Of a stretch of DNA of 64,000 nucleotides, positions 40,870 to 51,547 are shown one piece after another. The stretch is from assembly GCF_907165205.1 (NCBI RefSeq), contig NC_058198.1, positions 16,407,001 through 16,471,000 of the forward strand, given 5' to 3'. The notes under the pieces were generated by a model. That model was given only the letters and a program-made list of their open reading frames with translations, searched no databases and was not told the DNA's origin. Source of the stretch: Coccinella septempunctata. Its lineage: Eukaryota > Arthropoda > Insecta > Coleoptera > Coccinellidae. Position numbers and translations under genes: made by a program. Positions within the stretch are counted from its first letter, which is position 1. Each line of letters begins with the position of its first letter.

Positions 40870-42078
40870 AACCCAGGAAAATTGAATGAACTTTTCAAAC
40901 TGTGAAATGTAGATAAGGAACAATATCGGTCCAAGAATCGACCCCTGTGGTACCTGAATTTCTGAATTTCCAGAGGAAATGATAAATTGCCATTGTAAGA
41001 AACTACTTGATAACGTTCAGCGAGATAAGAAACAAGAAGGAGAACCGAAGCATCACAAAATCCAACATGTGCCAATATTGCTGCTAACAGTTTGTGATCG
41101 AGACTGTCGAATGCCTTAGAGTAGTCTAAAAGTGCGAGAATAGTGAGTTTACCCTTATCAGTTGCCCTAATTATGTCATCGGTGATGTTCAGCAAAGCCG
41201 TGGTACAGCTGTGATTTTTTCGAAAACCAGACTGGGTGGGAGGAATAATCTTATTAGAATTCCAATGTGACCAGAGTTGTTTGCACATGATCTTCTCTAA
41301 AATTTTGGACAATGTTGGCAAAATGCTTATAGGTCGTAAATTGTTCAAGTTCCTTGGATTAGACACCTTTGGCACAGGTAGAACAACTGCTCTTTTCCAC
41401 TGGCTGGGAAAGACGGATTTTTTCAGACAATAATTCAGGATATGAGTGATATGTGGAAGTATATGAGGTACACACAAGTGGAGGGTAAGTATATTTATGC
41501 CATCATAACCAACAGCTTTACTCTTGATTGATTTGATGGATTCCAAAACTTCAATCTCATCAACAGTACGGAACCTGAATAAGCAAGAAGCAGAACAGTT
41601 ATCTCGGTCAGCATAAAAAGACAATAGATCGTCATCGGGGGACAGGTCAGGAACAGAGTTAATGAAATGTTCATTAATACGGTCAACATCGGCAAGAGAA
41701 GCGCTGAGCACTTTATTTTTTTGCTGAACAATACCCATTTTCTTCAGATGTGTCCAAGTAGTTTTGGGATTTCCGCTGTAATTAATGTACTTGCTATAAT
41801 AAGCCTTTTTTTCTTTTTTGACAGCCGCAGTGATAATATTTCTCAGCTGTTTGTACATATTCCAGTCGGAAATCTCTCCCGATCTCTTAAATTTAGATAG
41901 TAACTGGTTTCTGGTCTTGATCATATCCCGCAAAGTATCGGTTAGCCAAGGTGAATAATTTTTAGAAATTTTGAATGTTTTGAATGGAGCATGTAGATCT
42001 AATAGAGTTATTATATTAGAGGTGAGAAAATCAACTTTTCCATCAACCGTTTCTATGTCGTAAATATTGTTTTTTAAT
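40870..42078 (-). pseudogene. CR1/Jockey-like non-LTR RT fragment
   Basis: Minus-strand frame with VGYDGINILTL, NLRPISILPTLSKILEK, TQSGFRKNHSCTTAL and LLDYSKAFDSLDHKLL (motif A). A frameshift near 40955 moves the continuation VPQGSILGPILF to another frame. The endonuclease half and the FADD half are missing. Its 5' end (42078) joins the ATAA tract of U, and a chimeric frame runs on into U. Confidence 0.8.
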
Positions 42079-42100
42079 GAATAAATAAATAAATAAATAA

Positions 42101-42158
<58 letters not shown>

Positions 42159-42540
42159 AAAATGAAATATTCTCATATTATAAGAGCTAAAAACTTGGTT
42201 TCTTAAAAAACGGCATGGATTCCCCATCAAGTAACATGTGACTCTGGTGACATGACATTGAATTTTCCAAGATTTCCAGCTTTCAGTATGCTTTAACGAT
42301 AGAATGGTGCAACATTCAGGAATTGTTGTCGAAGTCATAATGTATTTTTAACAGCATATCCACCAAAAAATTCTTTCGTTTCGTACTTTCATCGAAAAAA
42401 ATTTGTTTAAATGAAAACCTCTATTTTAGTCGAATTATGATCCAGCCTATCCTTACTATGCCCAAAATTGACAAGGTATTCCTGGATACGGAATATTCTG
42501 CTATCGTTTTTCAAAATGGGGAATTATACGGAAATTATTA
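42079..42540 (+). repeat. U fragment from the ATAA tract onward
   Basis: Equivalent to 23444-23828 of unit 1, with an expanded ATAA tract and about 12 extra bases (GGTGCAACATTC) that units 1-2 lack. Interrupted at GGAAAT by a non-LTR element and continued at 45247. Confidence 0.88.
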
Positions 42541-42801
42541 TTATTATTATTATTATTGAACTCTTTATTGCATTAAAACAAGTTTCATACATTTTTATAG
42601 AATTGTGCAAAAGGTGGACATATCGCCATGCAATTTCTTCCTGCCAACCAGAAATAATCTATTAAAGAAACTTATATCTAAAAACAAGAATACCTGACCT
42701 AACTCAAATTCAGTTCAACCTGCTCCAAAATAGGGAGAAAGGGGAATGGGAGGGAGAAGGATAGACGTCGCCGAAGAAAGGGACCATATTAAACATGGGT
42801 A
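42541..42801 (-). other. 3' UTR and ATT tail of the non-LTR element
   Basis: Minus-strand 3' region ending in about eight AAT units at 42536-42557. It serves as the terminal microsatellite instead of poly(A). Confidence 0.7.
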
Positions 42802-45246
42802 TCAAGTAAGTGTGATGGGTGAAGCACTTAAATATCTCCTGAGGAAAAACCTAAATGAAAGGTAAGTTACCTTCCGAACGATATCCGGAGGGAGGCGATT
42901 CCAGAGCCGGGAAAACAGAACTGTGAAGCTATTCGAGCAAACATTAGTCGAGTGGAGTGGTATCCTCAAGGTCAAGTTATAGAGTGCCCTTGTCTGACGG
43001 ACCCCATCTCCCAGAAGACTAAGACCATCATACAGGTATTCAGGCTCGCGGGACCTCAACACCTTGAACCCCAGTAAAAGAAGATGCCTAATTCGACGTT
43101 GTTTGATGGGTAGCAATTCCATCTTTTGCCTGAATTGACTTATATGATCAAATTTCCTTAAGTTGTAGACAAATCGTACACCTGCATTTTGTAACCGCTC
43201 CTGTTTCATCAGCTGTGTGTTTGTGAGACCCATATAGGCTACGTCAGCATAATCGAGTATAGGAAGTACGAGAGAGAAGAATAATGTTTTCCTGGTTTCG
43301 AAGGGCAAGAAGTTGTTTAAAAGTCGGAGTTGATGCAAGATACAGAAGACTCTTGAACTGATAGAAGCAATCTGATTATTCCAGGATAGAGTTTCGTCCA
43401 ATAAGATACCAAGGTTTCTAACCTCATTGGAGTAGAGAACAACAACATCGTTGAGGACAATTTTATTATTTACTTTGTCGATCAAACCCAAGTTTCGTTT
43501 AGTACCGATAATGATCGACTTAGTTTTGGTAGTATTTAGAGTCAGACCTAAGCTCTCAGCGACGACAGACAGTCGTAAGAGATTCCTGTTTAAATTTTCG
43601 ATACTAGCCGAGAAATCTTCAACGGAAGTGTGGATATATATTTGTAGGTCATCTGCGAAAAGGTGAAATTTAATGTCCAAGGAATCAGTCCGTGAGGAGA
43701 CGTAAATAGAGAATAAAAGAGGACCCAACACGCTCCCCTGCGGAACACCTGAAAACACAGTCACCCAATCAGAGGAGCTGCCATCTATCTCAACGGATAT
43801 TTCGCGATCCTTCAGATAAGAGTAGAAGAAGGCTATGGTATGCTCAGCAAAACCCAGCAGACGCAGCCTGGCCAAAAGTATATCGAAGTCGAGAGAGTCG
43901 AAGGCCTTACTAAAGTCTAAGAGAACTAAAACAGTGAGTAGTTTATTATCCATGGCCACGCTGATATCATCAGTTATTTTAGTAAGGGCAGTTGTCGTGC
44001 TGCGTTTTTGGCGAAACCCCGACTGGTAGCAATTATGAAGATTATTATTATTCAAATAGTTAATAATTTGGCCTTTAATGATCTTTTCAAAAATTTTAGA
44101 TAGAGTAGGGAGTATGGAAATGGGTCTAAAGTCCCCTGGACTCGTGGGATTTTGGCACTTAGGTATGGGAATGATTTTAGCATATTTCCATGCACTAGGA
44201 AAAATGCCAGTTTGAATTAAAATATTGTAGATATGTGAGAGCACAGGAAGAATCTCATTCGCAATGAGCCTCAGAAGGCCCACTCCAATACCATCGGAAC
44301 CAACCGACCCTGAACCAACCTCTCCCAGAGCAGACTTAACATCGTCTTCATTAATGGGCACAAAATCGAACACACTACCTGGTGGAGAACATGAGCTTAA
44401 CTTCATCAATGTATTTGTCTTAATACTTTCATTAATCCTAGTACCAGAATTCGCAAAATGCCGGGCAAGCAGAGAGGGATCAAAATTTGCACAAGGTGGG
44501 CTGTTCCTCTCGCCCACCCCAACTGAGCGCAAAATCTGCCAGACCTTCCTTGGTGGTGCGCCATTAAGAATTCCGTGGAGATAATCTCTCTTTGCATTCC
44601 TGCACATCCGATTGCAAGTGTTCCTCGCAGTACGATAGTGTTCCCTATTTACTTCGGTAGGATTCGCGATGTAGAAGGCCTTCAACCTGTCACGACATTT
44701 CATTGCATTCTTGATCTCTTCAGTTAAACAGGGGCATGGAGAATGTCTAACCTTAATGAGTTTCAGGGGCGCTAATTCGTCGTAGATTTTTAATATTAAT
44801 TCATTAAAAATAGCCACCATTGCATCCAAAGTAGGAGCTTGATAAACCGATTCCCAATCAGCAGCCCTCGCAGTTTGAACCAGCCTCGCCAGATCGACAC
44901 CTCCCAAATTCCGACATTTAATAACTCGAGGCTTAGGTTTAGGGCATTTGAGTTTAAATCCAGCAAACACCAGGTCATGACGAGAAAATTTATAAGCATG
45001 CTGTTGTCCACTGGCAACCACTCTGTTAGGTATAGACGTTATAAACAAGTCGAGTAACGTATCACAGGTAGCACTGTGATGCGTGGGCCTGTTATTCACT
45101 AGTTTTAGGTTATAGGATTCCAATATGTTCCTCATCGCCCTCGAACGGGCAGAATTCTGAATCATGCAATTATTCATGTCCCCCATCATGATCACATCCG
45201 AATAACAAGCAAAAATTTCGTCCAATACAAACTCCAACTCACCAAA
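42802..45246 (-). CDS. CR1/Jockey-group non-LTR element ORF2, 5'-truncated, otherwise open
   Basis: About 815 codons. The start lies beyond the truncation point. It retains the end of the AP-type endonuclease (VIMMGDMNN, DLLDLFI, FSRHDLVF). The reverse transcriptase has SVGSDGIGVGLL, DFRPISILPTLSKIFEK, QSGFRQKRSTTTAL, LLDFSKAFDSLDF (motif A), GVPQGSVLGPLLF (motif B) and FHLFADDLQIY (motif C). The C-terminal region has LFSRLWNRLPPDIV. No stop to 42802. The element sits in U with AAAT at both junctions, a possible short target duplication. Clade assignment is tentative. Confidence 0.88.
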   Translation of the reverse strand, partial: FGELEFVLDEIFACYSDVIMMGDMNNCMIQNSARSRAMRNILESYNLKLVNNRPTHHSATCDTLLDLFITSIPNRVVASGQQHAYKFSRHDLVFAGFKLKCPKPKPRVIKCRNLGGVDLARLVQTARAADWESVYQAPTLDAMVAIFNELILKIYDELAPLKLIKVRHSPCPCLTEEIKNAMKCRDRLKAFYIANPTEVNREHYRTARNTCNRMCRNAKRDYLHGILNGAPPRKVWQILRSVGVGERNSPPCANFDPSLLARHFANSGTRINESIKTNTLMKLSSCSPPGSVFDFVPINEDDVKSALGEVGSGSVGSDGIGVGLLRLIANEILPVLSHIYNILIQTGIFPSAWKYAKIIPIPKCQNPTSPGDFRPISILPTLSKIFEKIIKGQIINYLNNNNLHNCYQSGFRQKRSTTTALTKITDDISVAMDNKLLTVLVLLDFSKAFDSLDFDILLARLRLLGFAEHTIAFFYSYLKDREISVEIDGSSSDWVTVFSGVPQGSVLGPLLFSIYVSSRTDSLDIKFHLFADDLQIYIHTSVEDFSASIENLNRNLLRLSVVAESLGLTLNTTKTKSIIIGTKRNLGLIDKVNNKIVLNDVVVLYSNEVRNLGILLDETLSWNNQIASISSRVFCILHQLRLLNNFLPFETRKTLFFSLVLPILDYADVAYMGLTNTQLMKQERLQNAGVRFVYNLRKFDHISQFRQKMELLPIKQRRIRHLLLLGFKVLRSREPEYLYDGLSLLGDGVRQTRALYNLTLRIPLHSTNVCSNSFTVLFSRLWNRLPPDIVRKVTYLSFRFFLRRYLSASPITLT

Positions 45247-46442
45247 AAATAAATAACTTGATATAAGTCCGAAAGTCACACTAAAACATTTGTAAGGCCT
45301 CACTATCTCCAAAATTTATGACGAAAATCGGAAATTATATTCACGCCCAGTACGAAAAGAAGATATTAAAAAAAATAACCAATGCAAGTGACATTCAGTA
45401 AAGTGAAAATAAAATATCGCCAAAATAATGTCGAAATTAGACATAGTCAAACTTATGCAAGTTTTTGGCCGTCCAACTTCATTTGCTGTTTAGATTAGAT
45501 ATTTTATGATTTCTATGCTGATCCGGCTATCGAAAATATTCAAAATGATTTTGAAAAGGCCGTTTCATAGAAAAAAGTTCTATTTTGAGATGCTGGGGTT
45601 CGAACATAAATCGATAATTAATTGCAATATTTCCGAAAAATGCATCAACAATCAAATATCTTATTTCAAAATACTTCAAAGTTCATGCTATACAATTCCT
45701 TGTTTTCGCAGGTAGTAATTATGACCAAATCGGTCCGTTGCGGGCGGAAACGTTGAGGGATGGTTTATTGTATTGGTTATACTGTACCTGTGTTATTCTG
45801 TACCTGTCACCTAGTCAAAGTAACAAATATTTTACTGTATACTTCAATACGTCAATGGTTTTGAATAGGGTTTTTTTTGCTTATCAAGAAATAGTAGTCC
45901 CGTAGATCAGTTATGGCACTTTTTTGGTTTCCATGATATTGTTCTGGTTTTTTTTACAGATAAATCCCCTTTGTATTTGTCAAGAGAAATGAGATTTCGA
46001 TAATTAAGTATGAACGTTGACTTCTATTCTATCTGTCTATTATATTCGTCAATGTAAACTGTTCTTTGTTTCAGGCTCAGGTAATTTCTTTGAAATTAAT
46101 TCATTTTAATGAAACATCCTCTACACATCCATATAGCTCATGGAAAACTTCGAAAAACCGAATAAAAAAGTTACTTTCTTCCGTCATGAATTTCTTAAAA
46201 TTGATTGCTGAGATTTATTAGAGAAAATAACGAAAAATTTTGGTTGCAGTAGCCTTTTTCTTGAGGTTGAAACTGGAATAATAATATTCGCGAGAGTACT
46301 GAAGCTGGCATATGGAATAATGAGAAAACAATATAAAAAATTACGGTGCGTAGCGTAGCGTTAGATCTATGACGTCATTATAACTAGTGAAAATGAAAAG
46401 AGCAAATTTTTCCAATTATCTGTAGGATATAAATAGTAGATG
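45247..46442 (+). repeat. U sequence resumed across a unit boundary, then cut
   Basis: Continues the unit interrupted at 42540, crosses into a new unit at 45486 (CTGTTTAGATTAG) and ends with TATAAATAGTAGATG at 46428-46442, a 15-mer repeated at 51563-51577. Confidence 0.9.
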
Positions 46443-46947
46443 TGTTAAAAAATCGAGGGTGTTATGATTTTTAATTAAAGAGTAGTGGACTGTATTAAAA
46501 GATAATTGAGTTGGAGATGGTATAAAAACATTTATTAAGAATCATTCACAACCATAAAATGAATATGTCACCTGCATGAAGCTAATACAGTAAAAGGCAA
46601 CTAATATTAACAACATCTATAAACTCAGAGAGACAATATCCAATTAAAAACAAGAGATGGTCCAGAGCAGTTCAAATGAGAAGTCACTTGATGTCAGACT
46701 TAGACGTTGAGGAGTTCAATAAATTCAATATCAACACAACGGTTACACAGTGATAGGGCAATCAATTGAAAATTGATTGCGAGAGCCTCCTTTTTCTATC
46801 AGAAAACGCGAAGGTTAGAATACTGAATTTTAAAGAGAAGACGCGAGAGTACAGAGAAATAGGCCCGAGGTGAAACTGCAATGTCTAAGTCTGATCATCA
46901 ACGAGAAATCGATACATTAAATTGAGTTGATCAATAATGTTAATGTA
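46443..46947. other. Unclassified segment, possible solo LTR
   Basis: About 505 bp beginning TGTTAAAAAATCGAGGG, no ORF, not found elsewhere in the window. The TG start beside a target repeat hints at an LTR, but no matching end was found. Confidence 0.3.
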
Positions 46948-47097
46948 AGTATATAATGTCAAGAACTCGCATACTTTGGTGGAGGAGCTGAGACTGATCG
47001 AGGTACCAGATGATTATGTGCTCATATCTCTGGACGTGGTATCTTTGTTTACGAACATTCCTAAAAGTTTGGTGAAGACAGCGTTGACACAGAGCTG
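46948..47097 (+). pseudogene. 150-bp PLE1 RT fragment
   Basis: Matches PLE1 copy E around 16143-16292 (SHTLVEELRLIEVPDDY..LISLDVVSLFTNIP..). No pseudo-LTR or ends are present. It joins directly onto the truncated 5' end of a non-LTR element. Confidence 0.9.
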
Positions 47098-47186
47098 TAT
47101 CGGAGCATTGTGCTGCAAAGCGTCATTTCTGCCTTCTCCTTCAGAATGTCCAGTCTCTGGGTACTGCTCTCAATAAGCTGCACTTG

Positions 47187-48363
47187 ATGGCTCTGGAAGA
47201 GGGTGCAGACATAGTGGCGATAACTGAGCATTGGAAATCCAAAGATGAACTCGAAGCCGGCATGTTGGAGGGTTACAAGCTTGTTTCAAGTTTTTGCCGT
47301 TTGAAAGGAAGACATGGTGGAACTGCAATTTACTGCAAGGAAGATCTGAAGTGTACTGATAGGCAAGATTATAATTCACTAAGTATTCCTAATGTCATTG
47401 AATGTTGTGCTGCCAGTTTGTATATGGAAAACTGTAAAATGCTTATTATTTGTATCTATAGGCCTAATACCCCGCCATTAGCCGATGTTGTACAGTTCCT
47501 CGAATGCCTAAGAGAAATTTTTGAGCGTTGCTTGTCGGAGACATCTGACTATATTCTGGTAGGAGATTTTAACCTAGATATTATGTCTTCTTCTTCTGAT
47601 GTTAGAGAATTTCTGTCTTTGTTGGAGAATTTCAATGTCAGAATTACAAATTTTAAGCCAACACGTCCTGTGTCTGGCTCTTGTATAGACAATGTGTTCA
47701 CCTCCCTTAGTTGAGTACCACATCTCAGATCATTCAGGATTGAAGTTTATCTCCACATTGATTTGCGGTGACAAAATGAAGAATAAATTTGTAAAGAAAA
47801 GAATTATAAATGACAAATCAATTGACAGGTTTTTACGGGAACTGTCACTGATGGAATGGGATGGTGTTTACGGCAGCAAACTTGATCCTAGTCAACTTTG
47901 GAATGTTTTCCACCAACGTTTTTCGGAAATTTTTGAGCTGTGTTTTCCTAAAGTTGCTATTCGACTGGTTTCTCCTGGTGTTTTTAGACAAACTCCCGAA
48001 ATTAAAAAACCGAAAGATACCCTAGACAAACTTTATGTTATATCATTCTGTAAACCAGAATTCAGGGATGTCTATAGGTCCACTAAAAGGAGATATGATT
48101 CTCTTTTGACCACAACGAAGAGAGAATATTTCAACGAGATCATTGTAAATTCTGAAAATAATTCCAAAGCTTCGTGGAGGATTATTAATTCTCTAACCAA
48201 GAATAAAGTTCATAACGAGGTATCTCTTGGTCAAAGCGACCACTCAGCTCTGGCAAATCGGTTCAATACATTTTTTGCAAATATTCCAGTTAAATTAACT
48301 GAAGGTTTAACCAGATCTATTGTTTATTGTTTATTGTTAATCAGGACACATACAGTTAATTAA
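47187..48363 (+). pseudogene. ORF2 AP-endonuclease region of non-LTR copy 1
   Basis: The reading frame is already open in the truncated 5' part (..LLLQNVQSLGTALNKL). Endonuclease motifs are ITEHW (catalytic E), ICIYRPN, ILVGDFNLD and SDHSGL. A 17-base deletion after CTCCCTTAG (near 47710), relative to copy 2, splits the frame into two ORFs, 47184-47714 and 47692-48363. The second ends in LLLIRTHTVN within sequence that also interrupts copy 2. Confidence 0.88.
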
Positions 48364-48750
48364 ATACCCAAAAAATGGTCACAATTTAGATTTAAAAAAA
48401 AAAAAATAGAAGTACCTTAGAAAAAGCAAAAAAAAAGAGGCTGGAGAATTGAAATTACGTATTCAATATAAAAAGAAAAAACCACCACAACAGTATACAT
48501 CATCCATGTGGGCCGAAAGTCAGAATACCGCGATCAATGGTAAGATGTGATGAAATAATTCTTTAGCCTTGACTTGACTGAAATTGTGCTGAGAAAAAAT
48601 GGGTCAATTACTTCTTTAAAGCTGTTACATTGACTGAGCATTCTATGAACAGGAGAGTTCATAGCGCTATTGGTTTGTCTCTTCGGTATGTGAAAGATGT
48701 CAAATTGCCTAATCCTCCTTATTGGAGCGTAAATATTCAGTCTGGAGGTG
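48364..48750 (+). other. A-rich interruption between endonuclease and RT
   Basis: About 390 bp with poly(A) runs and no convincing continuous coding frame, located where a linker of a few dozen residues would be expected. The same segment is at 63451-63834 in copy 2. Confidence 0.5.
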
Positions 48751-50535
48751 ATGAAGATACTTTCCAGGTCCCCATTCATCAATTTCCGAAGAAATATGAT
48801 GTCTATTATCCCTAATTCTCAGAGCAAACTTGATAATTCTTTTTTCATGTTTGATATTACGCAGGACGAAATTGTACAAGTTGTGAAATCTTTGAAAACC
48901 AATACATCATGGGGCCATGATGAGATACCGATGAAAGTGATAAAAGCATCGATAGACTTTATCATTGAACCATTAACTTTTATAATCAATCGTTCTTTCA
49001 CGGAGGGTATTTTTCCGGATAATCTGAAGATTACTATAGTCAAACCCCTACATAAAAAAGGTAGCAAAGATGACCTTAACAACTATAGGCCCATAAGCAT
49101 CCTCTCTTCATTTTCTAAAGTTTTTGAAAAGATTTTAAGCAATAGAATGTCCAATTGTTTTCGTAAATTCAATGTTATTTCTGGATGTCAACATGGTTTT
49201 GTTAAAAATAAAAATATTGAAACCGCTATTTTTGAGCTCATAAATGACATTGTTCTTGCTCTGGAGCAAGAACAAATTCCTATGGCACTGTTTTTGGACC
49301 TTTCGAAGGCTTTCTGTGTTGATCATCGGAAGCTTTTGGAAGTACTCGATAATTGTGATATCAGAGATAGTCAACTCAAACTCATAGAGAGCTATTTGAA
49401 GTCCAGAAAACAACGGGTAGTTCTGGAGGCTGATGGTGAAACCTTTGTCTCGGATGAAATTGAAACAATTTTAGGACTCCCTCAGGGTAGTATTGTTGGT
49501 CCTTTATTGTTCCTAATTTATGTTAATTCTCTACCTAAGGCGATCAAAAGTGAATGTGAACCTCTAATTGAGAGGATGATGAAGAATATACCCTCATCTC
49601 GGACTGAAGTAAAATCACCAGCTGTTTTGACTAAAAGCATTGAAACAAATCATGCTCTTTCAGTTAAGTCTACAATGCCGTCCCAGGATACTACCTCAAT
49701 GAGATTATTTGCAGATGATACAAATATTTTGACCCGATCGTCATGTATTCCATACGCTGTTGATGTTTGCAATATTGTGGTTAACTCGGTAAAAACTTGG
49801 TTATGTAATTATAATCTTGTCCTAAACATTGAGAAGACTAAATGTATGATTTTTCATAGTGATAATTCCAAATTAGATTTTCCTGAAACTGTGGATATTC
49901 TTGATAGCTCTGTTGTGGTTGAAGATAATGTGAAATTTTTGGGTATAGTTCTTGACAGTCAATTAAAGTGGGGACCTCATACAGAACAACTTAAGACCAG
50001 ATTAAGCTCTGCATTCTACACATTATTTATGTTAATTGGTCAAGTGAATTTCGATGTGCTCAAACTTGTCTATTTTGCAAATTTTCATTCCATACTTTCA
50101 TATGGAATAATTTTTGGGGGTAGTTCATCAAATGTGGAAAATATTTTCGTTGTTCAAAAAAGGGCATTGCGTACTATGTTACGTTTGAGTTATAGAGAAT
50201 CATGTATAGGAAATTTCGAAAAAAATAATATACTCACTGTCTATGGATTATATGTATATAGGCTCTTACTTTTTTTTAGAAAACGAATTCATTATTTTGA
50301 GGATTACAAAAATGTTAATAACACCAGAAGAATGTTTCCTTATAATGTACCTATTCATAGGACAATACTAAGGGAGAGAACTGTTGAATGTATGGCAATA
50401 TCTATGTACAATGCTCTACCAAAAACTATTAGAATGATCACTTGCGATGAGGATTTTAAGAAATCTTTATATTGTTTTATTTTGAAATCAGAGCCATACA
50501 GTTTATCTGAATTCATTTCGTACTGTAGGAGATAG
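48751..50535 (+). CDS. ORF2 reverse transcriptase region of non-LTR copy 1
   Basis: 594 open codons from the ATG at 48751. RT motifs: SWGHDEIPMKVIK, NNYRPISILSSFSKVFEK, GCQHGFVKNKNIETAI, LFLDLSKAF (motif A), LGLPQGSIVGPLLF (motif B) and MRLFADDTNIL (motif C). C-terminal motifs are VKFLGIVLDSQLKW and YGIIFGGSSSNVENIF. Between motifs B and C lies an extra, Ser/Thr/Lys-rich stretch of about 50 residues (SECEPLIERMMKNIPSS...PSQDTTS), where most CR1/Jockey RTs have far fewer. The FADD pair and motif A Asp are intact, so RT chemistry could be preserved. Confidence 0.9.
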   Translation: MKILSRSPFINFRRNMMSIIPNSQSKLDNSFFMFDITQDEIVQVVKSLKTNTSWGHDEIPMKVIKASIDFIIEPLTFIINRSFTEGIFPDNLKITIVKPLHKKGSKDDLNNYRPISILSSFSKVFEKILSNRMSNCFRKFNVISGCQHGFVKNKNIETAIFELINDIVLALEQEQIPMALFLDLSKAFCVDHRKLLEVLDNCDIRDSQLKLIESYLKSRKQRVVLEADGETFVSDEIETILGLPQGSIVGPLLFLIYVNSLPKAIKSECEPLIERMMKNIPSSRTEVKSPAVLTKSIETNHALSVKSTMPSQDTTSMRLFADDTNILTRSSCIPYAVDVCNIVVNSVKTWLCNYNLVLNIEKTKCMIFHSDNSKLDFPETVDILDSSVVVEDNVKFLGIVLDSQLKWGPHTEQLKTRLSSAFYTLFMLIGQVNFDVLKLVYFANFHSILSYGIIFGGSSSNVENIFVVQKRALRTMLRLSYRESCIGNFEKNNILTVYGLYVYRLLLFFRKRIHYFEDYKNVNNTRRMFPYNVPIHRTILRERTVECMAISMYNALPKTIRMITCDEDFKKSLYCFILKSEPYSLSEFISYCRR

Positions 50536-50637
50536 GTAGGTTAATATTTTGTCTGTTTGATTCCTGTTCAATATGTTTTTTGACTTATTCCATTTTTATA
50601 TCTTATTTGGTGTAATTTCTTGGAATTAATAAACATA

Positions 50638-51058
50638 TGACTTTAGCCTTGCGGCTTTCACACTCCTCTCCAGAGGAAAATTCACTTATCCCAGATATCT
50701 CAGATATCAAAAGGATTAAGCTCTGTTGGAGCCCTTTCCAGGTTTTCGGGCTCGTGGTGGTGGTCGGGTTCGGGTCGCTCCTCGGCTCCCTGCTGTAGGT
50801 TGGATTCCTGCTCCACCCGCACTTCCTGTCGGAGCAGACGGTGTTCCTCTGCATTCCCCATGTACTTGCCTACAGTTCTCGCCGTTCCGAGCAGTACCGC
50901 CTTCTGCATGACTTTATAAATATTTTCGTCCAACTGAAGTTTTCTCAAGTTCTCTAGTAATTTCTTCGGTATCAGGCCTGTAGATGAAATGACAATAGGG
51001 ATGGTCTTTATATCTTTCAGCTTCCACTGTCTTCTGGTTTGTTCCACGAGATCTCTGT
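50638..51058 (-). pseudogene. R4/Dong-like 3' fragment
   Basis: Minus-strand tail of the same family as 39650-40672: EQTRRQWKLKDIKTIPIVIS.. to a stop near 50700, then the same 3' UTR with CTCTCCAGAGG. It is 5'-truncated and its 5' end abuts an ATT microsatellite (51058-51078). Confidence 0.88.
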
Positions 51059-51117
51059 ATTATTATTATTATTATTAATACGGAATGATCGCGCCTAAAC
51101 AGGGAGGCAATGAATAA
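51059..51117. repeat. ATT microsatellite and short unique segment
   Basis: ATT units followed by a ~40-bp unique stretch (ACGGAATGATCGCGCC..). The right arm of the inverted repeat has no counterpart to the unique stretch. Confidence 0.7.
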
Positions 51118-51321
51118 ATAATGAGGATAAATTCAGACGCATACCACCCGACGATATGAATATCGACAAGTGTTACGATCTGAATTGAGCTAGCCAATTT
51201 GTCATCGTCAAGGCCCCCAAATGGAGTACGCTCCACCGAAGAAAAGCAGATGCTGACCATGGTTTCGGCCTCATTTGGCCTCATCAGAGCAACATAGCAT
51301 TTTTCCACGGTGGAGAACGTT
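51118..51321 (-). repeat. Left arm of a perfect 204-bp inverted repeat
   Basis: Reverse complement of 51344-51547 with no mismatch seen by eye. The arms are separated by a 22-nt loop (51322-51343). Confidence 0.9.
51251..51291 (-). ncRNA. Canonical hammerhead ribozyme, left arm
   Basis: Minus-strand copy of the ribozyme at 51374-51414: CUGAUGA, stem II GGCC/GGCC, GAAA, short stem III, GUC. Confidence 0.82.
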
Positions 51322-51343
51322 TGGAATTGATGGAACTTTATTC

Positions 51344-51547
51344 AACGTTCTCCACCGTGGAAAAATGCTATGTTGCTCTGATGAGGCCAAATGAGGCCGA
51401 AACCATGGTCAGCATCTGCTTTTCTTCGGTGGAGCGTACTCCATTTGGGGGCCTTGACGATGACAAATTGGCTAGCTCAATTCAGATCGTAACACTTGTC
51501 GATATTCATATCGTCGGGTGGTATGCGTCTGAATTTATCCTCATTAT
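51344..51547 (+). repeat. Right arm of a perfect 204-bp inverted repeat
   Basis: Begins AACGTTCTCCACCGTGG and ends CCTCATTAT, followed by a TTA microsatellite to about 51563. Confidence 0.9.
51374..51414 (+). ncRNA. Canonical hammerhead ribozyme, right arm
   Basis: Stem I UGCU (51374-51377) pairs with AGCA (51411-51414). All conserved core bases are present: CUGAUGA (51378-51384) and GAAA (51399-51402). Stem II is GGCC-AAAUGA-GGCC (51385-51398). Stem III is ACC/GGU around AU (or AC/GU with a CAUG loop). The cleavage site is GUC with the cut after C51410. Type I with short stem III, the form known from PLEs and retrozymes. Confidence 0.85.

Larger units (their letters stand above)
47098..50637 (+). 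mobile_element. CR1/L2-like non-LTR retrotransposon copy 1 (5'-truncated)
   Basis: Contains the ORF2 endonuclease (broken), an A-rich interruption, the RT and a 3' UTR ending near AATTAATAAAC. It starts at TATCGGAGCATTG, just after the position of the ORF1 stop in copy 2 (62167). Confidence 0.85.

Noticed and set aside
42802..45312. The first ~20 residues of the 836-codon ORF as a native N-terminus
   Set aside because: They are encoded by U sequence flanking the 5'-truncated insertion.
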